This document shows positions 41,831 to 51,053 of a stretch of 64,000 nucleotides of DNA, piece after piece. The stretch is from Ignavibacteriae bacterium HGW-Ignavibacteriae-4 (GTDB lineage: Bacteria > Bacteroidota > Ignavibacteria > Kapaibacteriales > UBA2268). Location of the stretch: assembly GCA_002839765.1 (NCBI GenBank), contig PGYR01000002.1:62001-126000 (forward strand), given 5' to 3'. The position numbers were made by a program, and so were the translations under genes. Under the pieces are notes generated by a model. The model had not been told where the DNA came from. It did not search any database and saw only the letters and a list, made by a program, of their open reading frames with translations. Numbering within the stretch: position 1 is the first letter of the stretch; each line of letters begins with the position of its first letter.

Positions 41831-42781
41831 TCACAGCTCAAACTTAAAGTCAGCACTTACAACCAAGGCTCTAGTCAGACCATCAGCTCTGATTTCGCGA
41901 GTGACAACAGGAAAACCAAAATTAAGTCCGAATGTATGTTTTTTCGTTACCTTATAATTCAGCCCTGCTATTATATTAAGTGTCAGACCATCAGTATTCA
42001 TTATTGTTATGTCTTCTCCTGAACTGTTCTCATAGATAGACTCTGATAATCTATAAACAGGAAGTACTCCCGCCATGAATTTTAAATCATCTTTAATTAT
42101 AAAGTATTTTTCTATTTTTAGCATCACATCATTCCCTCTTTTGAAATTCCTAGAGGATTGATAGTTCTGCCATTCCAGAAAATATTGGGAAGGATTGGGA
42201 CCTGGGTCATACAGAGCACTTCTATCCTCAAATGAATTTTCGTTCCTATTAAGAGGTATTTGTACACCAGTAGATATTACCCAATTGTCTATATTTGCTG
42301 CCAATAAAAATAGTACATCATTAGTTCCATTGCTGGTCTGATATACCATAGGTAGCGATCTGTTATCTTCATTTAGTAAATTAGCATTGTTAGTTGCTAT
42401 TTTCACACCACCTAGAATAGATAAACCGAAGTCTTCTGTAGAATACAGTTTTGAACTTACTAACATAGTCAGATCTCCAAAACCATTCGTTTGTCCTAAT
42501 GTACCTGTTGTAAAAGTAAATGGTATTTTAGCTATGAAGCCAAAATCAGAATATTTAACCCCGAATTCCACACCCGTTGAGTTTATCAAAACAGATTCAT
42601 CACCAACTCCCGTTGTGTTACTTAATCCAAAAGTAAACCTGGGTTCGATAGATGTGGCAGAATCAGCTTCTGCTAAATTAAAAGAACAAAGTCCTGCGTC
42701 AGAACAGCCTTGAGCATAAGTATCTTTAACACTTAGTGTTAAAATCAATGCTGTTGCAAAAAAAAGTAAGTTTATTTTCAT
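41831..42781 (-). CDS. Outer membrane beta-barrel protein of unknown function
   Basis: This 316-residue protein has a signal peptide (MKINLLFFATALILTLSVKDTYAQ). It then has a short Cys-containing segment (GCSDAGLCSFN) and about twelve amphipathic strands (PRFTFGLSNTTG, GVEFGVKYSDFGFIAKIPF, FGLSILGGVKIA, LNIIAGLNYKV, HTFGLNFGFP) ending FKFEL. It should be an outer-membrane barrel resembling the transporter-like or phenol-pathway OMPs. The GCSDAGxC start is typical of a Bacteroidota group without known role. It is monocistronic and convergent with rimK. Confidence 0.72.
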   Translation of the reverse strand: MKINLLFFATALILTLSVKDTYAQGCSDAGLCSFNLAEADSATSIEPRFTFGLSNTTGVGDESVLINSTGVEFGVKYSDFGFIAKIPFTFTTGTLGQTNGFGDLTMLVSSKLYSTEDFGLSILGGVKIATNNANLLNEDNRSLPMVYQTSNGTNDVLFLLAANIDNWVISTGVQIPLNRNENSFEDRSALYDPGPNPSQYFLEWQNYQSSRNFKRGNDVMLKIEKYFIIKDDLKFMAGVLPVYRLSESIYENSSGEDITIMNTDGLTLNIIAGLNYKVTKKHTFGLNFGFPVVTREIRADGLTRALVVSADFKFEL

Positions 42782-43032
42782 TTAAATATATTTCAATTTG
42801 TTGTAGATATATAAATATAAGACAAACGAATCAATAAACAGTTACAATTCAGATTGTTTTTGCGATAAGAAATACAGACTAAATACTCAATTTGGCTTCA
42901 AATCACATCATTTGACAACAGTACAATTTCGGAGCTGTAATTGTGATAGCCTTTATATATAGGAGTTAGGGGGGCTAGATGAATACTAATAAAATAAGGA
43001 GTAAAATAATTTCAATGTTTTTTTGAATAATG
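42782..43032. other. Non-coding stretch before tRNA-Glu
   Basis: The 305-base gap between the barrel gene and tRNA-Glu has no open frame with coding character. Only the tRNA promoter at 43034-43064 and the promoter region of the divergent barrel gene are expected here. I see no repeat or RNA in the rest. Confidence 0.5.
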
Positions 43033-43033
43033 T

Positions 43034-43064
43034 TTTGTAAATTAAATAAAACTCCCTATTTTTG
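43034..43064 (+). promoter_or_regulatory. Sigma-A type promoter of tRNA-Glu
   Basis: TTTG (43034-43037) and TATTTTTG (43057-43064) are separated by exactly 19 bases. This matches the Bacteroidota consensus TTTG-N19-TAnnTTTG perfectly. The tRNA starts 23 bases after the -7 element. Confidence 0.85.
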
Positions 43065-43086
43065 TATTCAAATTTTTTACGAAAAT

Positions 43087-43158
43087 GGTCCCTTCGTCTA
43101 GTGGTTAGGACTCCGCCCTTTCACGGCGGCAACAGGGGTTCAAATCCCCTAGGGATCA
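43087..43158 (+). tRNA. tRNA-Glu (anticodon TTC)
   Basis: The 72-base sequence folds as a cloverleaf. The acceptor stem is GGTCCCT with AGGGATC, the D-arm contains TAGTGGTTAGGA, and the anticodon stem CCGCC/GGCGG carries loop CTTTCAC with anticodon TTC at 43120-43122. The T-arm is CAGGGGTTCAAATCCCCT. It is nearly identical to E. coli tRNA-Glu in the anticodon arm. The CCA end is not encoded (ACT follows). Confidence 0.97.
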
Positions 43159-43161
43159 CTC

Positions 43162-43200
43162 AAAGCCTTATAAATTCTTTTGATTTATAAGGCTTTTTTT
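43162..43200 (+). terminator. Rho-independent terminator of tRNA-Glu
   Basis: A perfect 14-bp stem (43162-43175 with 43183-43196) has a seven-base loop and is followed by a T-run. It starts four bases after the tRNA. Confidence 0.93.
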
Positions 43201-43282
43201 TATAATCAATATAACAATTATCTATTATTACCGTATATAGATTGTTTTTAATATCAAAAAATATAAATTTGTTTAATTCTTT

Positions 43283-43648
43283 ATGAAAAAAATTTACTTC
43301 TCTATTTCTATTCTATCCTTCATCAATCTAATTTTCATTGGATTTGGTGGTTATGGTACTGTTGAAGGTAAAGGAATTACTGAAACTAAATCTAATTCTA
43401 AATCACTTTATGTTTTCAATAATGACCAAGTTTATAGAGTAGGTTCTAAAGACCACAAAGTTTCCGAATTTTATGCTATTGAGATAACAGAAGAACAGGA
43501 AAGTAATGAACTAAAAATTACATTCAACCCACTTCTGACATTAGAATTAGTTAAAACACAACTTATTAGTTCTAATAATGAATTCCCACATTTACTAATA
43601 CCTTTCAAAATAAATAGGTATCTACTCCTCCAAACGTTACGTTTATAA
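43283..43648 (+). CDS. Hypothetical exported protein, 121 aa
   Basis: I do not recognise this protein. It has a signal-like N terminus (MKKIYFSISILSFINLIFIG), then a Lys-, Asn- and Ser-rich region and a short beta-rich part (NELKITFNPLLTLELV). It lacks a lipobox. It lies between the tRNA and the RND efflux operon, with 132 bases to the next gene. It could be a small periplasmic partner of the efflux system or unrelated. Confidence 0.5.
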   Translation: MKKIYFSISILSFINLIFIGFGGYGTVEGKGITETKSNSKSLYVFNNDQVYRVGSKDHKVSEFYAIEITEEQESNELKITFNPLLTLELVKTQLISSNNEFPHLLIPFKINRYLLLQTLRL

Positions 43649-43780
43649 ATATACTTTCTATTTAGGGAGTTCTATCCCTATGCCGTTTAACAATCAACTT
43701 TTAAAATTTTAAATCCTTTGAATTATAGTTCATAAGGTATGTATTAGTATATTTATTAATCAAATTAGATAAACAAAAAA

Positions 43781-44875
43781 ATGAAAATAATTAAATTTAT
43801 TATTGGTGCTTTAGCAATTGTCAGTCTATATAGTTGCCAATCAGAAGCTCATAGCGAAAGTGAACATCACAAAGATAAGTCTAAATATGTAGTAACAAGT
43901 CCTATGAAAGCTGATACTACTATTATAAAAGACTATGTTTGCCAAGTGCATTCAATACAACATATAGAGTTAAGAGCATTAGAAAGAGGATATTTACAAA
44001 AAATATATGTTGACGAAGGACAAGCTGTGAAAAAAGGACAACTTATGTTCCAGATATTACCAAATCTATATAATGCAGAATTGAAAAAAGCAGAAGCTGA
44101 AGCTAATTATGCTAATATAGAATATAAGAACACAAAGTCCCTCGCTGATAGTAATATTGTATCAAAAAATGAACTTGCTTTGACTAAAGCTAAGTATGAG
44201 AAAGCACAAGCAGAACTCCAATTAGCAAAAGTTCATCTTGGATTTACCGAAATTAGAGCTCCATTTGATGGTATAATGGGAAGATTCCAAGTAAGAGAAG
44301 GAAGTCTTTTAGATGAAGGTGAATTACTATCTACCCTGTCTGACAACAGCGAAATGTGGACTTACTTCAACGTACCTGAAGCTGAGTACTTGGAATACAC
44401 TTCCAAAGAAAGACTAAATAAAAGTTTAGAAGTAGAGCTACTAATGGCCAATCAAAAATTATATGATCACATAGGTATCGTAAAAGTAATAGAAGCTGAT
44501 TTCAATAATGAAACTGGTAATATTGCTTTCAGAGCGACTTTCCCTAATCCCAAAGGTCTGCTAAGACATGGCGAGACTGGGAATATCCAAATAAAAATGC
44601 AATTTGCTAACTCATTGATTATACCTCAGAAAGCTACTTTCGAAGTTCTAGAGAAAAAGTTTGTTTATGTAGTAGGTAAAGACAATAAGTTAAAAGCAAG
44701 GGAAATAAAAATAGCCGAAGAGTTACCACATTTATACATATTAAAGGGTGGATTGGCAGAAAACGACAAAATTCTTTTAGAGGGATTAAATAAAGTAAAG
44801 GCAAACCAAAAAATTGCATTCAATTTTCTGAAGCCAAGAAAAGCTGTATCTAGTTTAGAACTATACGCAGAATAA
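43781..44875 (+). CDS. RND efflux periplasmic adaptor lipoprotein (AcrA/MexA type)
   Basis: This 364-residue lipoprotein (lipobox ending at Cys19, SLYSC) has the adaptor layout. A lipoyl half (IELRALERGYLQKIYVDEGQAVKKGQLMF) is followed by a coiled-coil hairpin (about 95-160), the second lipoyl half (IRAPFDGIMGRFQVREGSLLDEGE), a beta-barrel and the membrane-proximal domain (QFANSLIIPQKATFEV). It bridges the RND pump and the TolC-like channel. It is the first gene of a three-gene operon, 32 bases before the pump. Confidence 0.95.
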   Translation: MKIIKFIIGALAIVSLYSCQSEAHSESEHHKDKSKYVVTSPMKADTTIIKDYVCQVHSIQHIELRALERGYLQKIYVDEGQAVKKGQLMFQILPNLYNAELKKAEAEANYANIEYKNTKSLADSNIVSKNELALTKAKYEKAQAELQLAKVHLGFTEIRAPFDGIMGRFQVREGSLLDEGELLSTLSDNSEMWTYFNVPEAEYLEYTSKERLNKSLEVELLMANQKLYDHIGIVKVIEADFNNETGNIAFRATFPNPKGLLRHGETGNIQIKMQFANSLIIPQKATFEVLEKKFVYVVGKDNKLKAREIKIAEELPHLYILKGGLAENDKILLEGLNKVKANQKIAFNFLKPRKAVSSLELYAE

Positions 44876-44907
44876 TCACTTTACCCATATAATCTAAAGG
44901 AAATAGA

Positions 44908-47900
44908 ATGTTTAGTAAAATAATACATAGACCTGTATTGGCTATTGTGATTTCTATTGTAATTATCTTTGTTGGTGGACTAGCCATCAAACAATTACCA
45001 ATATCACAATTCCCAGAAATAGCTCCAACGACGGTAAATATATTTATAGCTTACCCCGGTGCGAGTGCCGATGTACTAGTCAAATCAACTCTGATTACAC
45101 TAGAGAACGCAATCAACGGTGTGCAAGGTATGCGATATATGGCAACAGATGCCACGAGTGCTGGTGAAGCAACTCTCCGAATAATATTTGAACCAGGTAC
45201 AGACCCAAATACAGCCGTGATAAGGGTGAAGACAAGGGTAGATCAAGTAATGCCACTATTACCTGATCTTGTGCAAAGAGAAGGGGTTATTATTACTCCA
45301 ATTCAGCCAAGTATGTTAATGTATGTGAACCTTTATAGCAAAGATAATAAAGTGGATGAAAAATTCCTTTATAACTATGCTGATGTGCACATGATTCCAG
45401 AGCTGAACAGGATTAATGGTATAGCTAGATCTCAGATATTAGGTAGTAGAAAATATGCAATGCGTATCTGGCTTAATCCTGAGAGAATGAGAGCGTACAA
45501 TATCTCTGTAGAAGAGGTAATGGAAGCACTACAAGAACAAAGTATAATCGGTCGCCCAGGTAGAATAGGGCAGAGTTCAGGTATATCGGCACAATCACTA
45601 GAGTATGTTCTTACATACAAGGGGCGATTCAACGAAGCGAAAGAATACGAGAATGTAATAATCAGAGCAAATGCTGAAGGTGAGAGCATTCACTTAAAAG
45701 ATATTGCGAAAGCTGAATTAGGTTCTGAGTTCTTCGATATTTACTCTAATCTAGATGGCCACCCGGCTGCATCTATAGTTCTAAAACAGAACATAGGTAC
45801 TAATGCATCTGATGTAATAAATGAAGTAAAAGCTAAACTAAAAGAAATGGAAGCGAGTTTCCCTGCGGGAGTTGACTATAAGATTAGTTATGACGTTTCC
45901 AAATTCTTAGATGCCTCTACTGAGCAAGTAATGCATACTCTTAGAGATGCATTTATCCTAGTAGCGATTGTAGTATTCCTATTCTTAGGAGATTGGCGTT
46001 CAACTTTAATACCAATTATCGCAGTACCCGTTTCGTTAATCGGGGCCTTTTTTGCTATGCAGATGTTTGGTTTGTCGATAAATCTGGTTACGCTATTCGC
46101 CCTGGTATTGGCAATAGGTATAGTCGTCGATAATGCCATAGTCGTAGTGGAAGCCGTCCATACGACAATGGCAGAAGAACACATGAATGCTTTTGATGCA
46201 ACTAGAAAGGTAATGGATGAGATAAGTGGAGCAATCATAGCTATCACACTAGTGATGGTTTCCGTGTTTATCCCTATCTCATTTATGACAGGACCAGTTG
46301 GTATTTTCTATCGCCAATTCTCTATTACTATGGCAAGTTCTATTATAATATCTGCGATAGTGTCGTTAACACTTACGCCTGTATTATGTATAATGCTACT
46401 CAAAAATACTCATGGCGTAGCTAAGAAAAAGACTCCTATTACATGGGTAATCGACAAATTCAATAATGGATTTGAGAAAGTTACTGAGAAATATGTTTGG
46501 TTGCTAAGATTGATTGCCCACAAGCGTTTGATTACGTTTAGTATTCTTGCAATTTTCTCCGTAGGGATTCTAATAGCTAACCGAGTAATACCATCAGGAT
46601 TCATACCCGGTGAAGATCAAGGTACTATTTATGCAATCATTCAAACTCCTCCAGGTTCTACATTGGAACGAACTAATTCCGTAGCAAGGGAATTGCAGAA
46701 AATCTGTGAGGATATAGATGGTGTGGAATCGGTTACGTCTCTTGCTGGTTACGAGATAATGACAGAGGGTCGTGGTTCTAATGCTGGTACTTGTCTTATC
46801 AATTTGAAAGATTGGTCTGATAGGGAGCATTCGGTACATGAGATAATGGAAGAATTAGAAGAAAAATCCAAGAACTTAGGTGCAATTGTTGAATTATTTG
46901 AGCCTCCAGCGATACCAGGTTTCGGTTCATCCGGTGGTTTTTCTATGCGTTTGCTAGATAAGAATACAACTACAGATTATCAAGAATTTGATAAGATAAA
47001 CCGTAAGTTTATGGAAGATTTGGGCAAGCGTAAAGAACTAACTGGATTGTTTACATTCTTCGCAGCTAACTATCCTCAATATGAGCTTGTCATTGACAAT
47101 GAATTGGCAATGCAAAAGGGTGTATCTATAGGTGATGCTATGGAGAATCTGAATATAATGATTGGTAGTACTTATGAGCAAGGATTTATCAAATTCGGTA
47201 GGTTCTTCAAAGTATACGTTCAATCAGATCCAAAATTCAGAAGATTACCTTCCGATATACTGAACCTTTTCGTTAGAAATGATCATGGTGAAATGGTTCC
47301 ATATTCTGCGTTTATGAAAATGGTCAAAACACAAGGCCCGAACGAGATTACAAGGTACAATATGTATAATTCTGCGGCAATCCAAGGATTACCTGCAAAA
47401 GGATTTACAACTGGCGAGGCAATAGAAACAATTAAGGAAGTAGCAAAAGAGACACTTCCAAATGGGTATGATATTGCTTGGGAAGGTTTATCTTATGATG
47501 AATCAAACAGAGGGAACGAATCAATTATCATTTTCATGATAGTATTGATTTTCGTTTACTTAGTACTTGCTGCCCAATACGAGAGTTTCTTATTACCATT
47601 TGCAGTTATATTGTCACTACCTGTAGGTATTTTCGGCTCATTTCTAATGCTCAAAATTATGGGGCTTTCCAATGACATTTATGCCCAAGTTGGGTTAATA
47701 ATGTTAGTCGGATTACTTGGTAAAAACGCGGTACTAATTGTAGAATTTGCTGTCCAAAAACACAGACAGGGAGCTACTTTAATCGATGCAGCCATAGAGG
47801 GAGCTAAAGTGAGGTTTAGACCTATCCTAATGACCTCTTTTGCATTCGTAGCTGGTTTGGTTCCATTGGTTATGGCAAGCGGTGCTGGTGCCATTGGAAA

Positions 47901-48069
47901 TAGAACCATAGGTGGTTCATCACTAGGTGGTATGGTTATAGGTACAGTTTTCGGGGTTATTATTATCCCGGGATTATACTTTTTCTTTGCAAAATTAATA
48001 GAAGGTAAGACATTGATAGAAGATGAAAGTGATAGCCCATTATCAGAGGAGATTGGACACCATGAATAA
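44908..48069 (+). CDS. RND multidrug efflux pump (HAE-1 family)
   Basis: This 1,053-residue inner-membrane pump has twelve helices and two large periplasmic loops. Typical HAE-1 blocks are LAIVISIVIIFVGGLAIKQL, LPISQFPEIAPTTVNIF, FALVLAIGIVVDNAIVVVE (TM4 Asp pair in DNAIVVVE), PGFIPGEDQGT-like IPSGFIPGEDQGTIYAI, and VGLIMLVGLLGKNAVLIVEF. It exports hydrophobic drugs or lipids using proton flow. An AAAGGA Shine-Dalgarno lies before the start. Its 3' end overlaps the outer membrane factor by eight bases. Length is standard for the family. Confidence 0.96.
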   Translation: MFSKIIHRPVLAIVISIVIIFVGGLAIKQLPISQFPEIAPTTVNIFIAYPGASADVLVKSTLITLENAINGVQGMRYMATDATSAGEATLRIIFEPGTDPNTAVIRVKTRVDQVMPLLPDLVQREGVIITPIQPSMLMYVNLYSKDNKVDEKFLYNYADVHMIPELNRINGIARSQILGSRKYAMRIWLNPERMRAYNISVEEVMEALQEQSIIGRPGRIGQSSGISAQSLEYVLTYKGRFNEAKEYENVIIRANAEGESIHLKDIAKAELGSEFFDIYSNLDGHPAASIVLKQNIGTNASDVINEVKAKLKEMEASFPAGVDYKISYDVSKFLDASTEQVMHTLRDAFILVAIVVFLFLGDWRSTLIPIIAVPVSLIGAFFAMQMFGLSINLVTLFALVLAIGIVVDNAIVVVEAVHTTMAEEHMNAFDATRKVMDEISGAIIAITLVMVSVFIPISFMTGPVGIFYRQFSITMASSIIISAIVSLTLTPVLCIMLLKNTHGVAKKKTPITWVIDKFNNGFEKVTEKYVWLLRLIAHKRLITFSILAIFSVGILIANRVIPSGFIPGEDQGTIYAIIQTPPGSTLERTNSVARELQKICEDIDGVESVTSLAGYEIMTEGRGSNAGTCLINLKDWSDREHSVHEIMEELEEKSKNLGAIVELFEPPAIPGFGSSGGFSMRLLDKNTTTDYQEFDKINRKFMEDLGKRKELTGLFTFFAANYPQYELVIDNELAMQKGVSIGDAMENLNIMIGSTYEQGFIKFGRFFKVYVQSDPKFRRLPSDILNLFVRNDHGEMVPYSAFMKMVKTQGPNEITRYNMYNSAAIQGLPAKGFTTGEAIETIKEVAKETLPNGYDIAWEGLSYDESNRGNESIIIFMIVLIFVYLVLAAQYESFLLPFAVILSLPVGIFGSFLMLKIMGLSNDIYAQVGLIMLVGLLGKNAVLIVEFAVQKHRQGATLIDAAIEGAKVRFRPILMTSFAFVAGLVPLVMASGAGAIGNRTIGGSSLGGMVIGTVFGVIIIPGLYFFFAKLIEGKTLIEDESDSPLSEEIGHHE

Positions 48070-49501
48070 ACTTAAATTATCAATAGCTACTACAGCACTA
48101 GGTATTTTACTCTTTTTATCTTCTTGCTCTATCCCTAAGGTAGAGCAAAGAGAAGCTAATGAGTCTGTTCCAGAGAATTTTTCTAACTCTTTGGATACTA
48201 ATAATTCAGCGAAGACGAATTGGAGAGAGTTTTTCACAGATCCATACTTGACTAATCTTATAGATTCAGCGCTTGTGAATAATCAAGAGTTGAACATAAT
48301 GATGAAAGAGATTATGATATCTTCCAACGAAGTTATGGCTAGAAGGGGTGAGTATATGCCGTCAGTAAATCTGAATGCAGGTGCTGGTGCTGAAAAAGTA
48401 GGGCGTTATACAAGCCAAGGTGCGAATGACGCTAATACTGAAATCAGTGCAGGTAAGGAATTCCCAGAGCCATTAACCGATTTTATGTTATCGGCTGATG
48501 TATCTTGGGAGTTAGACGTATGGAACAAATTACATAATGCTAAAGATGCTGCTGTCAAAAGATACTTATCTTCCATAGAAGGTAAGAATTATATGATAAC
48601 TCAGCTAATAGCAGAAATAGCTAATTCATACTACGAGTTGGAAGCATTGGACAATCAACTCAAAATACTACAAGACAATATAGAAATACAACAGAACGTA
48701 CTTAGAACTGTGAAGCTACAAAAAGAAGCTGGTAAAGTTACTGAACTTGCCGTGAAAAAATTCGAAGCGGAAGTTCTAAAGAATAGAAGTTTGATTTTTA
48801 ATATCAAACAAGACATAACAATAACTGAAAACAGAATTAACTTCCTTCTGGGTAGATATCCACAGAAAATAGAAAGAAGCTCAGATGAGTTTACGACTAT
48901 TATACCTCGCCCTATGAGTACTGGTGTACCTTCGGAACTATTGCAAAATAGACCCGATATTAAGCAAGCAGAATTGGAACTGGAAGCTAATAAACTTGAC
49001 GTAGAGTCAGCAAGAGCAAACTTCTATCCAGCATTCCGAATTACGGGACGCGTCGGGTATCAGTCATACAATCCTAGTTCGTTTTTCCAAACTCCAGAAT
49101 CTATGCTTTATGGAATAGTTGGTGATATGGTAATGCCATTGCTAAATAGAAATGCAATTGAGGCACAATACCTGAATGCGAACTACAGCCAAATGCAATC
49201 AGTGTATAATCTGGAAAGAACAATATTGAATGCTTATGTGGAAGTATCTAATCAGCTATCTAATATGGAAAATCTACAAAGTAGTTATCAGATGAAATCC
49301 GAGCAAGTAGATGCTCTTATGCAATCTACATCAATCGCGACTAATCTATTCAACTCTGCTAGAGCCGATTACATGGAAGTAATGCTAACGCAGAGAGATG
49401 TACTAGACGCTAGGTTCGAGTTGATAGAGAATAAGATGAAACAACTAAACACTCTAGTGAAACTATACAAATCACTAGGTGGAGGTTGGGACTCTAACTA
49501 A
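48062..49501 (+). CDS. TolC/NodT family outer membrane factor lipoprotein
   Basis: This 479-residue protein has a lipoprotein signal (LLFLSSCSIP, Cys22) and the NodT-type body: VSWELDVWNKLHNAKDAAVKRY, ANSYYELEALDNQLKIL, ARANFYPAFRITGRVGYQSY, LLQNRPDIKQAELELEAN. It forms the trimeric exit duct for the RND pump. The frame extends back to ATG 48023, but ATG 48062 gives the correct lipobox distance and overlaps the pump stop by eight bases. It closes the efflux operon and is followed by terminator A. Confidence 0.95.
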   Translation: MNKLKLSIATTALGILLFLSSCSIPKVEQREANESVPENFSNSLDTNNSAKTNWREFFTDPYLTNLIDSALVNNQELNIMMKEIMISSNEVMARRGEYMPSVNLNAGAGAEKVGRYTSQGANDANTEISAGKEFPEPLTDFMLSADVSWELDVWNKLHNAKDAAVKRYLSSIEGKNYMITQLIAEIANSYYELEALDNQLKILQDNIEIQQNVLRTVKLQKEAGKVTELAVKKFEAEVLKNRSLIFNIKQDITITENRINFLLGRYPQKIERSSDEFTTIIPRPMSTGVPSELLQNRPDIKQAELELEANKLDVESARANFYPAFRITGRVGYQSYNPSSFFQTPESMLYGIVGDMVMPLLNRNAIEAQYLNANYSQMQSVYNLERTILNAYVEVSNQLSNMENLQSSYQMKSEQVDALMQSTSIATNLFNSARADYMEVMLTQRDVLDARFELIENKMKQLNTLVKLYKSLGGGWDSN

Positions 49502-49529
49502 TATTTGATTCCAGGTGACCCCTAATCAC

Positions 49530-49565
49530 ACAAAGCCCATTCGTAGTAATACAGATGGGCTTTGT
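49530..49565 (+). terminator. Terminator A of the RND operon
   Basis: ACAAAGCCCAT pairs with ATGGGCTTTGT (11 bp) around a 14-base loop. It is embedded in a 51-base sequence (49518-49568) that is repeated, with small changes, at 53647-53698. Confidence 0.85.
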
Positions 49566-49687
49566 TGTTAATATGATTCACTAAACTAACCCCTGTGTCT
49601 TTTAGCAAGAATGAGAAGTTCAGTTCTATTGATTTATATTAGATTGTACTTATCAGAAACGATATTTTTAATTAATAATGAATTGAT

Positions 49688-50539
49688 ATGAGTAAAAGCC
49701 AAATAGATTATGAGAAAAGTATAAACCAAGTTATATCTTATATTCATTCTAATCTGGATAAAAATTTGAGTATAGAAGAGCTAGCGTCTATTTCAAATTT
49801 TTCAACTTATCATTTTCATCGTATTCTCAGAGCTTTTCTTGGTGAATCACTTTGGCAATACGTAAAAAGAATACGCTTAGAAACTGGTGCTAAATTATTA
49901 TTATATGGGAACGAGGATATAAACGATATAGCATATAAAGTAGGATACGATACTCCTGCCGCTTTTTCTACTGCATTCAAGAAAGTGTTTGGGATTAGTC
50001 CCTCTCAATTCAAAAAAAGCAAAGGAATAATAGAAATGAAACAAAATAAAATTACAAAAGATATTGACTTCAGTTTAGAGCCAAGAATAGAAACAATTCA
50101 GAGTCAAAAATATATTTATCGAAGACTTTTTGGGACATACAAAGAAGAAAAATTTACGATTGCGTGGAAAGATTTCATTCAATATGGATTAGAAAATAGA
50201 TTAATTAGTCCAGAAATGAAAAGATTTATGATTCACCACGATGATCCAAATATAACAGAAGAAGATAGATTACAATGTGATCTATGTATTCCCGTAGTTG
50301 ACTTTAAAGCTGTGGGAAGCACGGGTAATGGTGTATTAGAATCGAATAAATATGCGATATTTGTATATAAGGGAGATTATAATAATCTTGAAATTGTATA
50401 TGACGAGATATTCCAAAAATGGCTCCCAAACTCAAATGTAGATCTAGGTACACATAAGCTATTCCAAAAGTATATGAATTCACCAAGAGACACCCAACGT
50501 GAAGATCTAGTAACAGAGATTTATATTCCTATTCAATAG
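49688..50539 (+). CDS. AraC family regulator with GyrI-like ligand domain
   Basis: This 283-residue protein has an N-terminal AraC DNA-binding domain (IHSNLDKNLSIEELASISNF, HFHRILRAFLGESLWQYVKR, AYKVGYDTPAAFSTAFKKVF, GISPSQFKKS). The C-terminal GyrI-like effector domain (about 120-283) carries RLFGTYKEEKFTIAWKDF and YAIFVYKGDYNNLEIVYDEI. It belongs to the Rob/SoxS-like group whose C-terminal domain binds small hydrophobic molecules. It lies between the RND operon and the sulfur operon, bounded by terminators, and may control the efflux genes upstream. Confidence 0.92.
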   Translation: MSKSQIDYEKSINQVISYIHSNLDKNLSIEELASISNFSTYHFHRILRAFLGESLWQYVKRIRLETGAKLLLYGNEDINDIAYKVGYDTPAAFSTAFKKVFGISPSQFKKSKGIIEMKQNKITKDIDFSLEPRIETIQSQKYIYRRLFGTYKEEKFTIAWKDFIQYGLENRLISPEMKRFMIHHDDPNITEEDRLQCDLCIPVVDFKAVGSTGNGVLESNKYAIFVYKGDYNNLEIVYDEIFQKWLPNSNVDLGTHKLFQKYMNSPRDTQREDLVTEIYIPIQ

Positions 50540-50565
50540 CTATCATAAGTCCCAATTCTCACTCC

Positions 50566-50595
50566 AAGCCCATTCGTAGAGATATGAATGGGCTT
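50566..50595 (+). terminator. Terminator C of the AraC regulator gene
   Basis: AAGCCCATTC pairs perfectly with GAATGGGCTT around a ten-base loop (GTAGAGATAT). It shares the AAGCCCATTCGTAG / ATGGGCTT core with terminators A and B. Confidence 0.85.
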
Positions 50596-50680
50596 TACTA
50601 TAGCTATATTAATCTTTTTATGAAATAATTTATACTACTATACAATTGAATATATGTTAAAACGTTAATGTATTTGAAAG

Positions 50681-50992
50681 ATGAAAAATACAGAAAAAAA
50701 TATAAAAGCAAAACGATTGGAACAAGTAGCTAAAATCTTGAAGACCATCGCACATCCAGTAAAACTAGAAGTTCTAGAGTTATTGGGTAAACATGAGCAA
50801 TTGTCGGTTTCTTCTATCTGCTCTAAGATAGAATCTGGTTGTGAGATATCTATGATGTCGCATCATCTCGCTAAAATGAAGGATAATGGTATATTGGTAT
50901 CTGAGAAAGATGGTAAACAGGTGTATTATAGAATTGCAGATAAAAATCTATTAAAAATATTTAATTGCGTTGAGAACTGCGAATTTATATAA
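50681..50992 (+). CDS. ArsR family repressor, likely persulfide-responsive
   Basis: This 103-residue winged-helix protein has AKILKTIAHPVKLEVLELLG, ISMMSHHLAKMKDNGILVSE (recognition helix region) and DGKQVYYRIADKNLLKIF. It has four cysteines, at 47, 54, 96 and 100. The C-terminal pair lies in the position of helix alpha-5, like Cys107 of the sulfide sensor SqrR, and Cys47 lies near the alpha-2 site. The next genes degrade persulfides, so a role as thiol-persulfide sensor is likely. It lies 61 bases before the TauE gene, consistent with autoregulation of the operon. It could also sense metals, as other ArsR proteins do. Confidence 0.85.
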   Translation: MKNTEKNIKAKRLEQVAKILKTIAHPVKLEVLELLGKHEQLSVSSICSKIESGCEISMMSHHLAKMKDNGILVSEKDGKQVYYRIADKNLLKIFNCVENCEFI

Positions 50993-51053
50993 TTTTTTTT
51001 TGAGCTGATAGTTGAACAATTTAACAAATGATAAATAATAAAGTGGTATGTGA

